Positions 61,201-64,000 of a DNA stretch of 64,000 bases are shown here, in pieces. Within the stretch, counting starts at the first letter, position 1. Each line of letters begins with the position of its first letter. The DNA is from Flavobacterium degerlachei (GTDB taxonomy: Bacteria > Bacteroidota > Bacteroidia > Flavobacteriales > Flavobacteriaceae), in the NCBI RefSeq assembly GCF_900106645.1, contig NZ_FNMV01000013.1:62001-126000 (forward strand). The letters run 5' to 3'. The notes under the pieces were generated by a model. That model searched no databases. It was not told the origin of the DNA and saw nothing but the letters and a program-made list of their open reading frames with translations. The position numbers and the translations under genes were made by a program.

Positions 61201-61586
61201 TTACCATCAGTTCCAATTTTCACATCGTAGCTACTATCACTCCCTTGGTAACTTCCGAAAGTTTTCCCCCATAAATAATTACCATTACTGTCAACTTTGA
61301 TTAGATATGTACCTCTAAAAGTGTGATTGATATTAGTATTGTCAATTATATTTACTCCAGAAATAGTTGGGTCAAGATCAAATAAGAGAGATTCGGTATT
61401 TCCAATTATGTAACTATTTTCAGAACTATCTACTGCCAGGCCGTTTGCATAATCAGCATAATCACTGCTTATCCCTTTTATTTGTCTTGCCCATTGAAAA
61501 TCCTGCCCATTAGCTAAAAATGAATAGAGTAAAATCAAAAACAAAAATGGTATTTTGTTACTTTTTTTATTGAAAAAAGATGTCAT
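58263..61586 (-). CDS. Large secreted protein with Ig-like repeats and T9SS type B (gliding-type) sorting domain
   Basis: An 1107-residue exported protein. The signal peptide is KIPFLFLILLYSFLANG, about 12-28. Residues about 30-470 carry beta-propeller-like repeats (SYIIGNTESLLFDLDPTISG and ISTITIPQNYG). Residues about 470-800 hold four Ig-like repeats of about 75 residues. Three end in TYYASQxxNGCES, and the first ends in a variant, KYYGTRKNGNCPE. The C-terminal 90 residues are the type B sorting domain: YPKFFTPNGDGFNDSWKIKF, then IFDRYGKLIKEL and WDGTFNGQELPATDYWFIVT. It would leave by the type IX system. A role in adhesion or surface structure is a guess. Confidence 0.88.
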   Translation of the reverse strand: MTSFFNKKSNKIPFLFLILLYSFLANGQDFQWARQIKGISSDYADYANGLAVDSSENSYIIGNTESLLFDLDPTISGVNIIDNTNINHTFRGTYLIKVDSNGNYLWGKTFGSYQGSDSSYDVKIGTDGNIYALLTLQELNSSLSIIDSFIKIIKFSPDGTILSTITIPQNYGYNNNLYVHSFELDDQNNIFLNGYFIGNIILDTTNPLMNVSTNSLSSYILKINNGGDFVWVKQFDSNMGSEIAIRPDGNINLLLNNSIGYTLYNIDSIDNTIIWQKDFINQRQRTFHVATNGIVILGEKNYYDTIDVDPSSTVSNISGNNTSFIIFLNLNGTFIDSKQFYKPTNGDVKFTTVTTDSDGNYFFGGTFSDTVDMNPSNNTFNLTSNGYKGEAFYLKLDVNRNFESAIKLGDENPKLSPYNNCEYFRIKKIKIINNNNYLVGDFMWICDFDPSTTNQYTFNTVNSSTINFDGFILKLGSCDSSKLVGDIDQTFCSNSNPTVSSISPNSSSILWYDSANSSSPLSNTTTLLNNKKYYGTRKNGNCPESTDRLEITAHITTSSPAPLSVSSEFCLSENATLANISIMGQNIKWYANITDATTTPTTTLLQNDVTYYASQTVNGCESERTPIFVIVHDINTPTASSPQTFCIQETATVNEIAITGQNIKWYDALTNGALLSSSAQLQNGTTYYASQTINGCESDRIPILINIQNTAAPTGNTNQNFCSSQNPTLNTIVISGTALQWYNSTGSLLPNSTTLQDGITYYASQIVNGCESTTKLAISISLINTLPANNYSELFCDDLNDGSEKVNLSDYHSKIISNTSGYTFSYYPNYSAAENELVKNQIIDFSNFKLALGDNKIYVRINSNTPCYAISELKLTLLSKPQITIPDVVPICENNSITIDAGSGYDNYLWSTGATTAKINIDSPGNYSVTVTNNYSTVSCSTTKSFEVRKSNIATINSIDTQDWTDNQNTITVYATGAGDFEYSIDGIHFQDESQFTNLISGQYTVHVRDKNGCGTVTDEVYLLMYPKFFTPNGDGFNDSWKIKFSDLETTLSIKIFDRYGKLIKELTLNNSWDGTFNGQELPATDYWFIVTRANGNEYKGHFSLKR

Positions 61587-61701
61587 AAAATAATTTAAAT
61601 AATAGTAAATGTAATTAAATATCTACAAATTTGATAAATATTTGATTTAGATCGTGTTTCATTTTTGAAGTTAAATGTGCAATTCGAATTGTAAACCATC
61701 T

Positions 61702-61736
61702 TTTGGTGGAAAGAATACAAATAACCCTTATTTTTG
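61702..61736 (+). promoter_or_regulatory. Promoter of the radical SAM gene
   Basis: TTTG at 61702-61705 and TATTTTTG at 61729-61736, 23 bases apart, fit the Bacteroidota pattern. The box lies 17 bases before a TTG codon at 61754. Confidence 0.5.
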
Positions 61737-61753
61737 CACAAAACTTATTTCTT

Positions 61754-63943
61754 TTGAAAACCAAATTATTTCTCATCACGCCCCCTTTTACACAATTGAA
61801 TACTCCGTATCCAGCAACCGCTTACATAAAGGGGTTTCTGAACACCAAAAATATTGATTCCGTTCAGGCAGATTTGGGGATTGAAGTGATTTTGAAATTG
61901 TTTTCGAAAGTAGGATTGTCGAATTTATTTAAAATTGCAACTATAGACGATGCTGTTTCAGATAATTCAAAACGAATTTTTGCATTACAAGACGAGTATA
62001 TCAAAACGATTGATGCGGTAATCCGTTTTCTGCAAGGGAAAAATCCAACCTTAGGGCTTCAGATTTGTCAGGAAGATTATTTGCCAGAAGCCTCTCGTTT
62101 TGCACAATTAGAAGAACTAGATTGGGCTTTTGGGACGATGGGAACACAGGACAAAGCGAAACATCTGGCTACTTTGTACCTCGAAGATATTTCTGATTTT
62201 ATCGTGGAATGTGTGGACGATAATTTTGGTTTCAGCCGTTATGCGGAACGTTTGGGTAGATCAGCTAATTCTTTTGATGAATTGTATGAGGCTCTGCAAG
62301 AAGAACCTACTTATATTGATGAGGTATTACTTTCGATTCTAAAAGAACGAATAGAAACTATTCAGCCTACATTATTCCTGATTTCTATTCCCTTTCCGGG
62401 GAATTTATATAGCTCTTTTCGATCAGCGCAATGGGTTAAAAAATACCATCCCGAAATTAAAATTTCAGCGGGAGGTGGTTTTCCTAATACAGAATTGCGT
62501 TCGCTTTCAGATGCTCGTGTTTTTGAGTTTTTCGATTACATTACTTTGGATGATGGCGAACTGCCTATTGAGGAATTAATTGCCAATATTGAAAACCCAA
62601 ATCACAACTCTTTCAAAAGAACCTTTCTTCTTGATGACGGGAAAGTGGTTTACAAGAATAATTCGGTAAAACAAGATTACAAGCAATCTCAAGTGGGCAC
62701 GCCAGATTATTCTGATTTGCTTTTGGACAAATACATTTCGGTTATCGAGATTGTAAATCCTATGCACCGAATGTGGTCTGATGGTCGTTGGAATAAATTG
62801 ACCATGGCGCATGGATGTTATTGGGGTAAATGTACTTTTTGTGATATTTCATTGGATTACATCAAAATCTACGAACCCGTTGCTGCTAGTTTACTCTGCG
62901 ATCGAATGGAAGAAATGATGGAGCAAACAGGAGAAAATGGTTTTCATTATGTAGATGAAGCCGCACCACCAGCTTTAATGCGCGCCTTGGCTCTCGAAAT
63001 TCTTCGAAGAAAATTGTCTATCACTTGGTGGACAAATATTCGATTCGAAAAAAGCTTCTCCAGAGATTTGTGTCTGTTGCTGAAAGCGTCGGGTTGTATT
63101 GCCGTTTCTGGTGGACTCGAAGTGGCTTCAGATCGATTATTGAAATTGATTGACAAAGGGGTAACGGTTGAACAAGTAGCCAAAGTCACCCGAAACTTCA
63201 CAGAAGCGGGGATAATGGTGCACTCGTATCTGATGTATGGCTATCCAACACAAACAGTTCAGGAAACAGTGGACAGTCTTGAAATGGTGCGTCAATTGTT
63301 TGAAGTAGGCGTATTGCAATCGGGGTTTTGGCATCAATTTGCCATGACAGCGCACAGTCCTGTGGGAATGTATCCGGAGAAGTTTGGCGTTGTTAAAGAA
63401 ACCGAAGTTATTGGGACTTTTGCTAATAACGATATTAATTATACCGATTCGACTGGAATTGACCATGAAAAATTCAGCTTTGGATTAAAGAAATCTCTAT
63501 TCAACTTTATGCACGGAATCTGTTTTGATTACACCCTGCAGGAATGGTTTGATTTTAAAATACCAAAGACAAAAATTACAGAGGATTTTATTTTTAATGC
63601 ACTTCAAGAACCCGAAGATTTTAAAATAAAACCGACAGCCAAAATCGTTTGGTTAGGAGGGAAGCCTTTTGTTGAGGAGTTTACCAAATCAAAAAAAGGA
63701 AATTCTTGGCAAATGATGAGTTTGACTTTTCATGACAAAAAAGAAAGTTTCACCATTCAAACCAATAAAGCGGAAGGCGAATGGTTGACAGAGATTCTTC
63801 AAAAAGTGTCTGTTGCCAATGCTAAAGTCTATACATTACAGGAAATAAAGAATGATTTTGAAAAGCAACTGGAAGATTTTGAATTGTTTTGGTATTCAAA
63901 ACCGGTGAATAGCCTACGTGAATATGGTTTGCTAGTGTTGTAA
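61754..63943 (+). CDS. B12-binding-type radical SAM protein with CX4CX2C cluster
   Basis: About 729 residues from a TTG codon at 61754 (MKTKLFLITPPFTQLNTPYP as read from the start). The next in-frame ATG is far downstream, and the usual family start is MKTKLF-like. The first 300 residues resemble a cobalamin-binding Rossmann domain, including the FLISIPFPGNLYSSF and ISAGGGFPNTELR segments. The radical SAM domain follows with GCYWGKCTFCD: Cys355, Cys360 and Cys363, spacing CX4CX2C in place of the canonical CX3CX2C. Later blocks are GGLEVASDRLLKLIDKGV and MVHSYLMYGYPTQT. The family is known in Bacteroidota without assigned substrate. The gene is the last in the window. Confidence 0.85.
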   Translation: MKTKLFLITPPFTQLNTPYPATAYIKGFLNTKNIDSVQADLGIEVILKLFSKVGLSNLFKIATIDDAVSDNSKRIFALQDEYIKTIDAVIRFLQGKNPTLGLQICQEDYLPEASRFAQLEELDWAFGTMGTQDKAKHLATLYLEDISDFIVECVDDNFGFSRYAERLGRSANSFDELYEALQEEPTYIDEVLLSILKERIETIQPTLFLISIPFPGNLYSSFRSAQWVKKYHPEIKISAGGGFPNTELRSLSDARVFEFFDYITLDDGELPIEELIANIENPNHNSFKRTFLLDDGKVVYKNNSVKQDYKQSQVGTPDYSDLLLDKYISVIEIVNPMHRMWSDGRWNKLTMAHGCYWGKCTFCDISLDYIKIYEPVAASLLCDRMEEMMEQTGENGFHYVDEAAPPALMRALALEILRRKLSITWWTNIRFEKSFSRDLCLLLKASGCIAVSGGLEVASDRLLKLIDKGVTVEQVAKVTRNFTEAGIMVHSYLMYGYPTQTVQETVDSLEMVRQLFEVGVLQSGFWHQFAMTAHSPVGMYPEKFGVVKETEVIGTFANNDINYTDSTGIDHEKFSFGLKKSLFNFMHGICFDYTLQEWFDFKIPKTKITEDFIFNALQEPEDFKIKPTAKIVWLGGKPFVEEFTKSKKGNSWQMMSLTFHDKKESFTIQTNKAEGEWLTEILQKVSVANAKVYTLQEIKNDFEKQLEDFELFWYSKPVNSLREYGLLVL

Positions 63944-64000
63944 CTGCCTTTTTCATATAGAACTATACTAACTTAGCATAAAACTTCTGTTTTTCATTTA

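Noticed and set aside
1-64000. tRNA, rRNA, CRISPR or prophage genes
   Set aside because: Scanning by eye for TpsiC-like GTTCRANNC motifs, 16S/23S segments, regularly spaced repeats, integrases and phage structural genes found none.

Overview
The window looks like chromosome from a Flavobacterium-type member of the Bacteroidota. Supporting signs are low GC, -7 boxes of the form TAnnTTTG in place of E. coli-type -10 boxes, two proteins with type IX secretion sorting domains (types A and B), a SusC/SusD locus under an ECF sigma/anti-sigma pair, a long SecA without a C-terminal zinc motif, bacillithiol synthesis (BshC), and the L28-L33-DUF4295-FtsY gene order. I found no rRNA, tRNA, CRISPR array, prophage or transposase gene.

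Layout. 1-2.9 kb: purB (partial), a sirtuin lacking zinc cysteines, trmH, and a DUF2200 gene bracketed by 39-nt direct repeats. 3-7.3 kb: accessory island with an SMI1/KNR4 gene, an attC-like inverted repeat, an AlwI-family restriction enzyme, its DNA methyltransferase, and a structured RNA-like element. 7.3-17.1 kb: secA, DUF2795, cobalamin adenosyltransferase, ATP-grasp protein, LolD-type ATPase, a lipoprotein, a methyltransferase and a zinc-ribbon SDR enzyme. 17.3-20 kb: two tiny overlapping membrane-protein genes, a helical protein and a sulfide:quinone-reductase-like flavoprotein. 20-26 kb: a T9SS type A protein, uup and a secreted protein. 26.1-26.7 kb: an antitoxin followed by a ParE-like toxin interrupted by a stop codon. 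26.7-34.7 kb: glycosyltransferase, 2-oxoacid dehydrogenase E2, exonuclease, FAH hydrolase, Hpt protein, cinA, rpmB, rpmG, DUF4295, ftsY and a tiny membrane protein.

35-40 kb is the most interesting regulatory region. A cytoplasmic histidine kinase and an NtrC-type sigma-54 activator overlap by one base. They are followed by a 19-bp tandem repeat (candidate enhancer), a near-consensus -24/-12 promoter, a four-cysteine mini-protein and glutamate dehydrogenase, then a Rnk/GreA-C-like protein and a helical protein. That last protein appears related to the helical protein beside the flavoprotein at 18 kb.

40-46.8 kb: serine hydrolase, lipoprotein, DUF721, ndk, a DUF5009-like membrane acyltransferase, bshC, and an SdpR/SdpI pair with a clear palindromic operator. 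46.9-56.4 kb (all minus strand): ECF sigma, FecR anti-sigma, SusC/TonB receptor with STN domain, SusD (interrupted near its end by a stop), HExxH lipoprotein and DUF4302 lipoprotein. 56.9-64 kb: an MHS-type MFS transporter, a large T9SS type B protein with Ig-like repeats, and a B12-binding radical SAM protein with unusual CX4CX2C spacing.

Family identifications are by eye from motifs and memory. No search was run.
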